41,688 bases of DNA from an uncultured Lachnospiraceae bacterium (GTDB lineage: Bacteria > Bacillota > Clostridia > Lachnospirales > Lachnospiraceae): assembly GCA_902789175.1 (NCBI GenBank), contig CADANF010000033.1:1-41688 (forward strand), in the 5' to 3' direction. This document shows, one piece after another, positions 16,970-24,269 of this stretch. Both the position numbers and the translations under genes were made by a program. The notes under the pieces were generated by a model that was not told the origin of the DNA, ran no database searches, and saw only the letters and a program-made list of their open reading frames with translations. The first letter of the stretch is position 1. Every line of letters starts with the position of its first letter.

Positions 16970-17689
16970 ATGAAGAAAAAGATGATTATCATTTTCATAT
17001 GGATTCTTATTTGGCAGGGACTGTCAGGTTTAATATCTAACAGTATCCTGTTTGCAGGACCTTATGAAACAGCGGCTGCCTTATGGTCAATGCTGGGTGA
17101 TCATCTTTTTTATTTGTCTATTGGAAGCAGTATCTTAAGGATAATGCTGGGAATCCTTGCAGGAGCTTTTCTTGGAACTATATGTGGCGCCGTGGCCTAT
17201 AAAATTAAGACATTTAAGGATTTCATAGGACCGTTCGTATCAGTTATAAAGTCAATCCCTGTAGCCAGCTTTATAATTATAATCCTTATATGGACTGGAA
17301 ATAAGAATGTCTCATTTTTTATCACGGCACTGGTGAGTTTTCCTTTAGTCTATATTCAGATATTAAACAGACTTCTTGGGACAGATAAAGCAATCCTTGA
17401 ATTAGCCGCCTGTTATAAAGTGGGATTATTAAAGCGGATAAGATATATATATCTAAAAGAATTAAGGGAAGGCTTAAGACCTGCCATGGAACTTGCCATA
17501 GGAATGGGATTTAAGAGTGGAACGGCAGCTGAAGTTATAGGGCAGCCTTTAAATTCCATTGGTAATAATCTTTACCGTGCAAAGATAAATCTTGATACAG
17601 ACAGGCTCTTTGCATGGACAGTAACAATAGTTGTTATCTCATATGTGATAGAGAAAGTAGTATCTTATATTTTAAAGAAAAAAGTATGA
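16970..17689 (+). CDS. NitT/TauT-type ABC transporter permease
   Basis: A 239-residue integral membrane protein with about six helices. The EAA coupling loop reads ELAACYKVGLLKRIRYIYLKEL (about 147-168) and is followed by GMGFKSGTAAEVIG, both characteristic of SsuC/TauC-like permeases. Its stop codon overlaps the ATPase start as ATGA, so the two are coupled. The start ATG at 16970 is 21 bp after the binding-protein gene with only a weak GAGAT upstream, so expression probably depends on co-transcription. Confidence 0.85.
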   Translation: MKKKMIIIFIWILIWQGLSGLISNSILFAGPYETAAALWSMLGDHLFYLSIGSSILRIMLGILAGAFLGTICGAVAYKIKTFKDFIGPFVSVIKSIPVASFIIIILIWTGNKNVSFFITALVSFPLVYIQILNRLLGTDKAILELAACYKVGLLKRIRYIYLKELREGLRPAMELAIGMGFKSGTAAEVIGQPLNSIGNNLYRAKINLDTDRLFAWTVTIVVISYVIEKVVSYILKKKV

Positions 17690-18312
17690 ATATTGTAGCA
17701 GAGAAAATTAAAAAATCATATAATGAACATGTACTCTTTAAGGATCTTTCATTTGAGATAAAGAATGGAGAAAAGGTGGTAATAACCGGCCCTTCAGGAG
17801 CTGGAAAATCGACTCTTTTGCAACTTATCTTAGGTAAGATTGTTCCGGATCAGGGAAGGATAATCTTTATGGAAAATGAGACTGAGGCGGATAAAGCATT
17901 GGCTAAAGAAATAAATCCTCTTTCTTTAAAAAAGGCAGTTGTATTTCAGGATATCCGTTTATTGGAAGATTTAAGTCCCGTTGATAATATCCTTATGGTT
18001 TTGGATAAAAAAGACAGGGAAATATATAAAGATAAAGAGTCTATAAAAAAAGAGATTAAAATACTTCTTCCAGAGATTTTACTTAATAAAAAGGTAAATG
18101 AAATGTCGGGAGGAGAAAGAAGGCGGCTTGAGATAATCAGAGCAGTGATGGTTAAAGCAGATCTACTTATCATGGATGAGCCATTTTTAGGATTAGATCC
18201 TGACTCAAAAAGAAAGGCTTATCTCTATATCATGAAAAAACAGGGGACAGCTATCTTCACAGATCATACGGGAGAAAATTTTCCGGGATTAAAAAGGATA
18301 GAGCTTGATTAG
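17686..18312 (+). CDS. NitT/TauT-type ABC transporter ATP-binding protein
   Basis: The start is placed at ATG 17686, which overlaps the permease stop (ATGA); an upstream in-frame ATG at 17614 would lie inside the permease gene. The 208-residue ATPase has Walker A GPSGAGKSTLL, Q-loop VVFQDIRLL, signature MSGGERRRLEI, Walker B LLIMDEPFLGLD and switch His in FTDHTG. At 208 residues it is shorter than typical SsuB/TauB proteins (about 240-260), lacking most of the C-terminal extension. It completes a three-gene importer with the two genes before it. Confidence 0.87.
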   Translation: MNIVAEKIKKSYNEHVLFKDLSFEIKNGEKVVITGPSGAGKSTLLQLILGKIVPDQGRIIFMENETEADKALAKEINPLSLKKAVVFQDIRLLEDLSPVDNILMVLDKKDREIYKDKESIKKEIKILLPEILLNKKVNEMSGGERRRLEIIRAVMVKADLLIMDEPFLGLDPDSKRKAYLYIMKKQGTAIFTDHTGENFPGLKRIELD

Positions 18313-18371
18313 ATAAATGGCTGGGATATTTTCCGGCAAAAAATAAAACAACAACACACAGGAGACTATTA

Positions 18372-19868
18372 ATGATTACAAATGATGAAGGCATTGTCCA
18401 TTTAAAACATAAGATAATCGAGGAAGTTGCAAGACTTGCCTGGGACGACAATCTTACAGAAGAAACAAAAGAAGAACTGGTTTATAAGATTATTCCGGGA
18501 CCTAAGGCAAATTATAGATGCTGTATCTATAAGGAAAGAGAATTAGTAAGACAGAGAATCAGACTCTGCGAAGGTCTCTGCCCTACAGCAGATCCTGATA
18601 AGCAGTCAGATAATATCGTGCAGATACTTGAACCAGCTTGTGAAGGATGCCCAATATCTGCATATGCAGTTACAGATAACTGTCGTCTTTGCGTAGGTAA
18701 GGCTTGTCAGAGTTCATGTAATTTCGGAGCCATTTCTACAGGAAGAGACAGATCTTATATAGATCCAACTAAGTGCCGTGAATGTGGTAAATGTGCTCAG
18801 GCCTGTCCTTATTCAGCAATTGCACATCTTGAAAGGCCTTGCAAGAAAGCCTGTCCAACAGGAGCTATTACTTATGATGAAAATGGAATCTGTAAGATCG
18901 ATGAGTCTAAATGCGTACAATGCGGCCATTGTATTCATGCCTGTCCTTTTGGAGCCATCTCATCAAAGTCTTTCCTTGTAGATATAATTAAAAACATCAA
19001 GGCAGGAAAAAAGGTTATAGCCATGTGTGCACCTGCCACAGAAGGACAGTTTGGACAGGATATTACCATGGCATCTATCAAGGCAGCACTTAAAAAGATG
19101 GGGTTCTTTGATATGGTTGAAGTTGGCCTTGGAGGAGATATGACTGCAGCATATGAATCAAAGGAATGGATGGAAGCATTAGAAGAAGGACGTAAGATGA
19201 CAACTTCATGCTGTCCTGCCTTTATCAATATGCTTAAGAAACATTTCCCAGAGCAGTATGAGGAGAATATGTCTACAACGGTATCTCCAATGTGCGCCAT
19301 TTCCAGATATTTAAAAGCTATCCATCCAGGATGTGTAACAGTATTTATAGGACCTTGCATCGCAAAGAAGGCAGAGTCACAGGACAAGTCAGTGCCTGAC
19401 AATGCAGATTATGTTATGACATATGGAGAATTCAGAGCACTCCTTCGTTCGAGAGATATGGAGCTTACACCTGTAACGGATGAATATCAGGAGGCTTCAG
19501 TCTGGGGCAAGAGATTTGCTACATCAGGCGGTGTTGCAAACGCAGTTATGGAATGCATGCAGGAAAGAGGAATCGACACATCTGTTATAAAATTAAAGAA
19601 GGCAGCAGGTGGCGATGAATGTAAGAAGACTCTTACATTGCTTAAATTCGGCAAACTTCCAGAGGATTTTGTTGAAGGAATGGTATGCCCTGGCGGCTGC
19701 GTAGGCGGACCATCAAAGCATAAGACAGCGGTTGAGATAACAAGAGCAAGAGAAGGACTGCTTCAGACAGCTGATTCAAGAAAGGTTCTTGAAAACTTAA
19801 AACAGTATCCTATGGATAAATTCTCAATGTTTAGAGACGGACATATGGGAGATCATGATATTGACTGA
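18372..19868 (+). CDS. Monomeric [FeFe] hydrogenase, group B type
   Basis: A 498-residue iron-sulfur protein. The N-terminal half has several cysteine clusters: CRLCVGKACQSSC, the ferredoxin motif Cys135-x2-C-x2-C-x3-C (CRECGKCAQACP), CKKACP, and Cys181-x2-C-x2-C-x3-C (CVQCGHCIHACP). The catalytic H-cluster signatures are TTSCCPAF (Cys280, Cys281), IGPCIAKK (Cys329) and CPGGCVGG (Cys439, Cys443). These differ from the classical TSCCPxW, MPCxxKK and GGC.NGGG forms and match the group B enzymes of anaerobic Clostridia. The reaction is reversible proton reduction to H2 with ferredoxin-type electrons in the cytoplasm; partners and direction are unknown. The start has AGGAGA upstream. The gene lies 59 bp after the ABC genes with no terminator between. 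Confidence 0.88.
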   Translation: MITNDEGIVHLKHKIIEEVARLAWDDNLTEETKEELVYKIIPGPKANYRCCIYKERELVRQRIRLCEGLCPTADPDKQSDNIVQILEPACEGCPISAYAVTDNCRLCVGKACQSSCNFGAISTGRDRSYIDPTKCRECGKCAQACPYSAIAHLERPCKKACPTGAITYDENGICKIDESKCVQCGHCIHACPFGAISSKSFLVDIIKNIKAGKKVIAMCAPATEGQFGQDITMASIKAALKKMGFFDMVEVGLGGDMTAAYESKEWMEALEEGRKMTTSCCPAFINMLKKHFPEQYEENMSTTVSPMCAISRYLKAIHPGCVTVFIGPCIAKKAESQDKSVPDNADYVMTYGEFRALLRSRDMELTPVTDEYQEASVWGKRFATSGGVANAVMECMQERGIDTSVIKLKKAAGGDECKKTLTLLKFGKLPEDFVEGMVCPGGCVGGPSKHKTAVEITRAREGLLQTADSRKVLENLKQYPMDKFSMFRDGHMGDHDID

Positions 19869-19912
19869 TTTTTATCTATCGGATTTCCCTGAAAAGAAGA
19901 AGGAGGTTTCTT

Positions 19913-20374
19913 ATGAAGATTGCAATGGCAAATGATCATGCCGGAACACAGATGAAAAATGAAATTAAGAAACTACTGATGGATAAGGGATATGAAATTG
20001 TGGATTTTGGCACTTACGACACGGAAGCTGCAGATCTTTCGGATTATATATATCCTGCAGCTTTAAGTGTTGCCAAGGGGGAATGTGACAGAGGCATATT
20101 TGTTGATGGAGTCGGATATGGAAGTGCGCTTATTGCCAATAAGATCTACGGAATATATGCCGCTGTGTGTCAGGACACGGTATGTGCCCGTTTGTCGAGA
20201 GAACATACAGATTCTAATGTATTATGTCTTGGGGCTAAGTTAATTGGAGGTCTCATGGCTACTGAGATCGTAAATGTATGGCTCAGTACAGAGGCTCTTA
20301 CGGATGAAAAATACAGAAGAAGAGTGAAAAAGGTCAAAGAGATTAATAATAAACATTGTGTCGCTTTGGATTAG
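19913..20374 (+). CDS. RpiB/LacAB-family sugar-phosphate isomerase with altered active site
   Basis: A 153-residue protein of the ribose-5-phosphate isomerase B fold, beginning MKIAMANDHAGTQMK with the phosphate-binding Asp-His, and containing REHTDSNVLCLGAKLIG, matching the usual R.HNDANVL. In characterised enzymes the catalytic loop reads CGTG. Here it is VDGVGYGSALIANK, so the catalytic Cys is replaced by Asp65 and the following Thr by Val. Some mycobacterial RpiB proteins also lack this Cys and use Glu instead, so activity is possible but the substrate may differ. The start has AGGAGG ten bases upstream. It follows the hydrogenase gene by 44 bp and may be co-transcribed. Confidence 0.75.
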   Translation: MKIAMANDHAGTQMKNEIKKLLMDKGYEIVDFGTYDTEAADLSDYIYPAALSVAKGECDRGIFVDGVGYGSALIANKIYGIYAAVCQDTVCARLSREHTDSNVLCLGAKLIGGLMATEIVNVWLSTEALTDEKYRRRVKKVKEINNKHCVALD

Positions 20375-20430
20375 GACACAAGAATTTCAAGTTTTTTGTT
20401 CAAACCTAACAAAATTTTCTTTTCAAAACC

Positions 20431-20460
20431 GGTAACGTTACCATTGTAAAAACGTTACCG
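20431..20460 (+). promoter_or_regulatory. Operator pair around the first pilin promoter
   Basis: GGTAACGTTACC at 20431-20442 is a perfect 12-bp palindrome with a central AACGTT. A second site shares the right half (AACGTTACCG at 20451-20460) with its left half changed. The two can also be read as a hairpin (CGGTAACGTT with AACGTTACCG). Palindromes with a central CG are typical of LacI-family repressors, so a repressor of that kind is a reasonable guess. No such regulator gene is in the window. Confidence 0.5.
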
Positions 20461-20472
20461 GGGGTTTATCAT
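20444..20472 (+). promoter_or_regulatory. Promoter of the first prepilin-like gene
   Basis: TTGTAA at 20444-20449 and TATCAT at 20467-20472 are separated by exactly 17 bases; the -10 box matches consensus at five of six positions. The palindromic operator lies immediately upstream of -35 and the second site covers the spacer. Transcription would start about 25 bases before the ATG at 20505. Confidence 0.6.
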
Positions 20473-20504
20473 ATAACCCATAGTGAGTAAGGGGATAGTT
20501 AAAT

Positions 20505-21221
20505 ATGACAGGAAAAAGAAAATTCGATAATAAAGGTGTAACGCTGATTGAGTTACTGGTTGCTTCTACGATTGTATTAATTTTAGCTGTTGCTATTGGT
20601 TTTGCAGCTGTAAGATTTATAAGAAAATCTAGACTGGCATCCGATGCGAATACACTTAACAATGTTAAAAGTGCTGCGGTAACATACTATACCATGAATA
20701 TGGAAGGTAGGAAGAATTCATGGGAAGTTGAATACACCGATGGAAATGGAAATAAGCAAACGCTTAAATTTAAAGATGTCGTTAGGGGTGGCGGCAAAAA
20801 TGCGCAGGAAGCAGCAGATAGAAATAAAAGTATCTGGCCTGCAGAAGAGGGCAAAAAACCACATAAGTTTATATGCTTTTATATGGATAAAGACGGCCGT
20901 ATTTGTATAGACCCACCTAATGATATGGGTGATACAAGTACCGGTGGTTCGGGAAGCGTTGTAAAGGGTATCAATGCCATGGGTGGTGTTACATATAGTA
21001 AATGTAGCTACAGCTTTATTAAAAATTTAGCGCCTCCAAACGCTTCAGATAAGTCGTTATATAGAAAAGGCGTAGCAACTTGCCTTATAGATATCGATAC
21101 AGGCGAAACTAGAGTCGGTTGGAATCTATATTGGAATGATGGACAGGGTCATAGTTATTATGATCTTCAGAATGCAGTATGGAACGACGAGCTTGAAGAC
21201 GGAGTATATTCTTACAGATAA
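20505..21221 (+). CDS. Type IV prepilin-like protein (first paralogue)
   Basis: A 238-residue protein with an 11-residue basic leader and the prepilin motif KG|VTLIELLVASTIVLILAVAIG, with Glu at position 5 after cleavage. A long helix (FAAVRFIRKSRLASDANTLNNVKSAA) and a globular C-terminal domain follow. This is the class III leader processed by a prepilin peptidase such as PilD. Its C-terminus (KGVATCLIDIDTGETRVGWN and VWNDELEDGVYSY) resembles the end of the next prepilin gene, so they are paralogues. It has its own promoter and stacked terminators downstream. No other pilus assembly genes (ATPase, PilC, PilD) are adjacent, so the machinery must be encoded elsewhere. The ATG has AAGGGG ten bases upstream. 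Confidence 0.82.
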   Translation: MTGKRKFDNKGVTLIELLVASTIVLILAVAIGFAAVRFIRKSRLASDANTLNNVKSAAVTYYTMNMEGRKNSWEVEYTDGNGNKQTLKFKDVVRGGGKNAQEAADRNKSIWPAEEGKKPHKFICFYMDKDGRICIDPPNDMGDTSTGGSGSVVKGINAMGGVTYSKCSYSFIKNLAPPNASDKSLYRKGVATCLIDIDTGETRVGWNLYWNDGQGHSYYDLQNAVWNDELEDGVYSYR

Positions 21222-21293
21222 GCATGTAAAGGGTTTTTAAGAATCCTTTCATATATAGGTTAAACTTCCTTTAAAGTTTGTGTGTGTGTGGTT

Positions 21294-21317
21294 CCCGATA
21301 GCTTAAACCCTATCGGG
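21294..21317 (+). terminator. Hairpin after the first prepilin gene
   Basis: CCCGATAG at 21294-21301 pairs perfectly with CTATCGGG at 21310-21317 around an 8-base loop, after a (TG)n run at about 21278-21290. A run of seven A, not T, follows, so it would be a poor terminator on the + strand. It may protect the mRNA end or act on transcription from the - strand. Confidence 0.4.
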
Positions 21318-21333
21318 GATGTAAAAAAATCAG

Positions 21334-21361
21334 ATGATTCAGTTCTTTTTGAGTCATTTTT
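21334..21361 (+). terminator. Weak intrinsic terminator
   Basis: ATGATTCA and TGAGTCAT form an 8-bp stem with one wobble pair and an 8-base loop, followed by TTTT. It is the second of three hairpins in the 287-bp gap between the two prepilin genes. Confidence 0.5.
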
Positions 21362-21377
21362 ACCGGATAATTTGCTA

Positions 21378-21411
21378 AAAACGAGCAGCATTTCTTTGGC
21401 TGCTCGTTTTT
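21378..21411 (+). terminator. Strong intrinsic terminator before the second prepilin gene
   Basis: AAAACGAGCAGC pairs with GCTGCTCGTTTT over 12 bp around a 9-base loop, and the T-run extends to 21411 with more T after one G and C. It isolates the second prepilin gene from upstream transcription. Confidence 0.85.
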
Positions 21412-21436
21412 GCTTTTAATTTGGCGCTCCTTTGGA

Positions 21437-21442
21437 TATAAT
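21437..21442 (+). promoter_or_regulatory. Promoter -10 box of the second prepilin gene
   Basis: A perfect TATAAT lies 66 bp before the ATG at 21509 and directly after the strong terminator. The region 17 bases upstream reads TTTTAA, which is a poor -35 box, so the promoter may need an activator. Confidence 0.5.
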
Positions 21443-21508
21443 ATTGTTAAGTACACGCAAAACACACAATGAAAAAAACTTTAAACGCACCAAAGGGAGG
21501 AGTTACCT

Positions 21509-22156
21509 ATGAAAAACAAGAGAATATTTAAGAATAATAAGGGTGTTACCCTTACGGAATTGCTGATAGTGGTGGCTATTATTGCAGTTTTATCTACAAT
21601 AACAACACTGGCGGTCATGAAATATATCAAGAAGTCGAGATTTGCCAAGGATACTCAGGTATTGGATGATCTTCGCGCAAGAGTATATTCAGATTATGCC
21701 TATGCGATTTCTGATCCGGAAAAATCAGCTACAGAACTTACGAAGAAGTTTAAAGAATTCTACAGAGGACCTAAATCTTATACAGAGAAACAGGCCGGAA
21801 AAACCGTAGATATCAAATATAATAATATAAATATCAACAGTGACAAATTCCTCGTATTCTATTACAACAATATAGATGATATTAAGATTGATATACCAGG
21901 AGCAATTCCTGTCAGCGCGGATGCGGATACAAAGAAGTCAATTGGTGATATCAAGAATGCTACACCATTAAGTCGTGCTCAGTATAGAAAGTCAAAGACA
22001 GATACAACATATAGTAAGGGGGTTGCAGTCTGTGTCCTTGATGCTATAACTGGGAAGGAATATTGTGGATGGGCTATTGATAGAGGAAGGGGATACAACC
22101 TTTCTGATATTGTATGGCAGGAAGATTTGGAAAAAAACAGTGATCTTTATAAATAA
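21509..22156 (+). CDS. Type IV prepilin-like protein (second paralogue)
   Basis: A 215-residue prepilin with a 12-residue basic leader, the cleavage motif NKG|VTLTELLIVVAIIAVLS and Glu at position 5. It shares with the upstream pilin both the following helix (KYIKKSRFAKDTQVLDDLRA) and a C-terminal block with KGVAVCVLDAITG, GWAI and DIVWQEDLE. The central domains differ. The ATG is preceded by AAAGGGAGGAG, a strong ribosome binding site, and by its own -10 box. The DUF4250 gene follows after 12 bp, so the two are likely co-transcribed. Whether it is a major or minor subunit cannot be told from sequence alone. Confidence 0.82.
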   Translation: MKNKRIFKNNKGVTLTELLIVVAIIAVLSTITTLAVMKYIKKSRFAKDTQVLDDLRARVYSDYAYAISDPEKSATELTKKFKEFYRGPKSYTEKQAGKTVDIKYNNININSDKFLVFYYNNIDDIKIDIPGAIPVSADADTKKSIGDIKNATPLSRAQYRKSKTDTTYSKGVAVCVLDAITGKEYCGWAIDRGRGYNLSDIVWQEDLEKNSDLYK

Positions 22157-22168
22157 GGAGACTTAAAA

Positions 22169-22351
22169 GTGAATTTACCATCAGACCCTATAATGCTTAT
22201 GAGCGTTGTTAATACCCAGTTAAGAGACAGATATTCTTCTCTTGAGGAGCTGGCGATTCAATATGATACAAAAAAAAGTGAGATAGAAGAAAAACTGAAT
22301 GCAGTGGGATACATTTATGATGAGGAATTAAATCAGTTCCGAAGAAGATAA
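22169..22351 (+). CDS. DUF4250 domain protein
   Basis: A 60-residue soluble protein starting at GTG 22169 with AAGGAG ten bases upstream. The sequence NLPSDPIMLMSVVNTQLRDRYSSLEELAIQYD and the ending YIYDEELNQF match the small DUF4250 family, which is common in Clostridia and has no known function. The fold is probably a small helical, helix-turn-helix-like bundle. It lies 12 bp after the second prepilin gene. Confidence 0.8.
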   Translation: MNLPSDPIMLMSVVNTQLRDRYSSLEELAIQYDTKKSEIEEKLNAVGYIYDEELNQFRRR

Positions 22352-22356
22352 AAATA

Positions 22357-22384
22357 TTGAAACTTTTAGGATGTATGATATACT
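22357..22384 (+). promoter_or_regulatory. Promoter of gpmI
   Basis: TTGAAA at 22357-22362 and TATACT at 22379-22384 are 16 bases apart, and TGA directly before the -10 box makes it an extended -10. The AAACTTTTAG overlapping the -35 box (22360-22369) is repeated in inverse orientation at 22429-22438 just before the ribosome binding site. This may be coincidental or a two-site operator. Confidence 0.55.
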
Positions 22385-22456
22385 TTATTGGGTTATTTAG
22401 TATTAGAAAAATATGAAGTTTCTCGAATCTAAAAGTTTTATTAAGGAGAATAATAT

Positions 22457-24052
22457 ATGAAACAGAGACCAGTAGTTTTAATGGTACTTGATGGATTTGG
22501 AATCACAGATAAGACTGAAGGCAATGCGGCTTATCTTGCAAAGACTCCAAATATTGATAAGCTTGAGGCTGAATGTCCTTTCGTTAAGGGAAATGCTTCA
22601 GGTCTTGCAGTTGGACTTCCTGATGGACAGATGGGAAATTCAGAAGTAGGTCATATGAATATCGGTTCTGGTAGAATCATTTACCAGGATCTCACACTTA
22701 TTACAAAGCGTATTGAAGATGGAGATTTCTTCAAGAATGAAGAACTTCTCAGAGCTATCAATAACTGTAAGGAGAATAACTCAGATCTTCATCTCTGGGG
22801 ACTTCTTTCAGATGGTGGTGTTCACAGCCACAATACACATCTCTATGCATTACTTGAGCTTTGCAAGAGAGAGAATTTTGACAGAGTTTATGTTCATCCA
22901 TTCCTTGATGGAAGAGATACACCTCCTGCATCAGGTAAGGATTTCGTACAGCAGTTAGTTGATAAGATGGCAGAGATCGGAGTTGGTAAGGTAGCTTCAA
23001 TTTCAGGTCGTTATTATGCAATGGATAGAGATAATAACTGGGATCGTGTACAGCTCGCTTATGATGCTCTTGTTAAGGGCGAAGGCGTTAAGGCAGCTGA
23101 CCCGGTTGAAGCAGTTCAGGCTTCATATGATAATGATAAGACAGATGAGTTCGTAGTTCCTACAGTCATCACAGATGCTGAGGGTAAGGCTACTGCTACA
23201 GTTAAAGCAAATGATTCAGTTATCTTCTTTAACTTCAGACCTGACAGAGCTCGTGAACTTACAAAGGCATTCTGCTATAGCGATGAAGATATCAAAAATA
23301 TTGGTAAGGATGCTTCAAATTCAAAAGACATTGCATCTCTTAAGAGAGCAAATGGATTTATGCCACTCTGCTTCGTATGCTTCAAGGATTATGATGAGTC
23401 AGTTCCTAATAAGAATGTAGCATTTAAGAAGGAAGAGATCGTTAATACATTTGGTGAGTTCCTTGCAGCAAATGGCCTTAAGCAGCTTAGACTTGCTGAG
23501 ACAGAGAAGTATGCTCATGTAACATTCTTCTTCAATGGTGGTAAGGAAGATCCAAACAAAGACGAGGAGAGAATCCTTGTTAACTCACCAGCTGTAGCTA
23601 CATATGATCTTCAGCCTGAAATGAGTGCACCAGAAGTAAGTGCTAAATTAAATGAGGCAATTGCATCAGGTAAGTATGATGTTATCGTTATCAATTTTGC
23701 TAACCCTGATATGGTTGGTCATACAGGTGTCATCGATGCAGCTGTTAAGGCTGTTGAAGCAGTAGATACATTTGTTGGTGAAGCAGCAAAGGCAGTTAAA
23801 GAGGCAGATGGTGTTCTCTTTATCTGTGCAGATCATGGTAACTGCGAACAGATGGTAAACTATGAGACAGGTGCTCCACATACTGCTCATACAACAAATC
23901 CTGTTCCATTCATTCTCTATAATTATGATGAGAACTATACACTTCGCGAAGGCGGTGCTCTTTGTGATATAGCTCCAACACTTATTGAAGTAATGGGTAT
24001 GGAGCAGCCAGCTGAAATGACTGGTAAGTCTCTTCTTGTAAAGAAGAACTAG
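22457..24052 (+). CDS. gpmI: 2,3-bisphosphoglycerate-independent phosphoglycerate mutase
   Basis: A 531-residue metalloenzyme of glycolysis that interconverts 3- and 2-phosphoglycerate in the cytoplasm. The metal site Asp12 (MVLDGFG) and the phospho-acceptor Ser62 (MGNSEVGHMNIGSGRI) are present, along with HPFLDGRDTPP, SGRYYAMDRD, NFRPDRARE, FANPDMVGHTG and ADHGNCEQM. The length is near the family norm of about 510-530. The ATG follows AAGGAG, and the codon use is biased to GCA, CTT and AAG, as expected of a highly expressed gene. It is a single-gene transcription unit, with its own promoter and a palindromic repeat starting at its stop codon. Confidence 0.95.
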   Translation: MKQRPVVLMVLDGFGITDKTEGNAAYLAKTPNIDKLEAECPFVKGNASGLAVGLPDGQMGNSEVGHMNIGSGRIIYQDLTLITKRIEDGDFFKNEELLRAINNCKENNSDLHLWGLLSDGGVHSHNTHLYALLELCKRENFDRVYVHPFLDGRDTPPASGKDFVQQLVDKMAEIGVGKVASISGRYYAMDRDNNWDRVQLAYDALVKGEGVKAADPVEAVQASYDNDKTDEFVVPTVITDAEGKATATVKANDSVIFFNFRPDRARELTKAFCYSDEDIKNIGKDASNSKDIASLKRANGFMPLCFVCFKDYDESVPNKNVAFKKEEIVNTFGEFLAANGLKQLRLAETEKYAHVTFFFNGGKEDPNKDEERILVNSPAVATYDLQPEMSAPEVSAKLNEAIASGKYDVIVINFANPDMVGHTGVIDAAVKAVEAVDTFVGEAAKAVKEADGVLFICADHGNCEQMVNYETGAPHTAHTTNPVPFILYNYDENYTLREGGALCDIAPTLIEVMGMEQPAEMTGKSLLVKKN

Positions 24053-24169
24053 TATAACGTCACTTAAATAACTGGACCGAATGCTTGCCTGCTTACATCG
24101 ATAGCACGCCTCAAAAATCCTCAGCGTAGCCCGCTACGCCTACGTTTATTTTGCGAACGTTATACTAGT
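24048..24169 (+). repeat. Palindromic repeat element (MITE-like) starting on the gpmI stop codon
   Basis: ACTAGTATAACGT at 24048-24060 is the exact reverse complement of ACGTTATACTAGT at 24157-24169. The 96 bp inside are richer in GC than the flanks and contain a second hairpin, GCGTAGC-CC-GCTACGC, at about 24124-24139. It encodes nothing apparent. A short element with perfect 13-bp ends and internal symmetry fits a miniature mobile or REP-like repeat. The TAG stop of gpmI (24050-24052) lies within the left arm, so the element may provide the stop and a 3' hairpin. Confidence 0.6.
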
Positions 24170-24190
24170 AATATATTAAACATGGGAGAG

Positions 24191-24235
24191 GACTGGTAGA
24201 AAAAGATGTTTTATGTATTTCTGCCAGTCTTTTTT
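24191..24235 (+). terminator. Intrinsic terminator downstream of gpmI and the repeat
   Basis: GACTGGTAGAAA pairs with TTTCTGCCAGTC over 12 bp (one wobble), loop of 15 bases, followed by TTTTTT at 24230-24235. It sits just upstream of the GTPase gene and rules out an ATG at 24213 as a start, since that lies in the loop. Confidence 0.85.
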
Positions 24236-24269
24236 CATGTCAAATACGAAAAGGGAAGATAAAGGTAAG

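Noticed and set aside
18935-19402. 155-residue minus-strand frame inside the hydrogenase gene
   Set aside because: It is fully inside a gene with clear cofactor motifs, and its composition (Ser/Ile/Phe-rich) is what antisense of such codons gives.
20375-20504. c-di-GMP riboswitch upstream of the pilin gene
   Set aside because: Pilin genes often have one, but the conserved core of the class I or II aptamer is not present; the visible symmetry is better explained as operator DNA.
24213-24269. Earlier start (ATG 24213) for the GTPase
   Set aside because: It lies in the loop of a strong terminator and adds residues not typical of the family.
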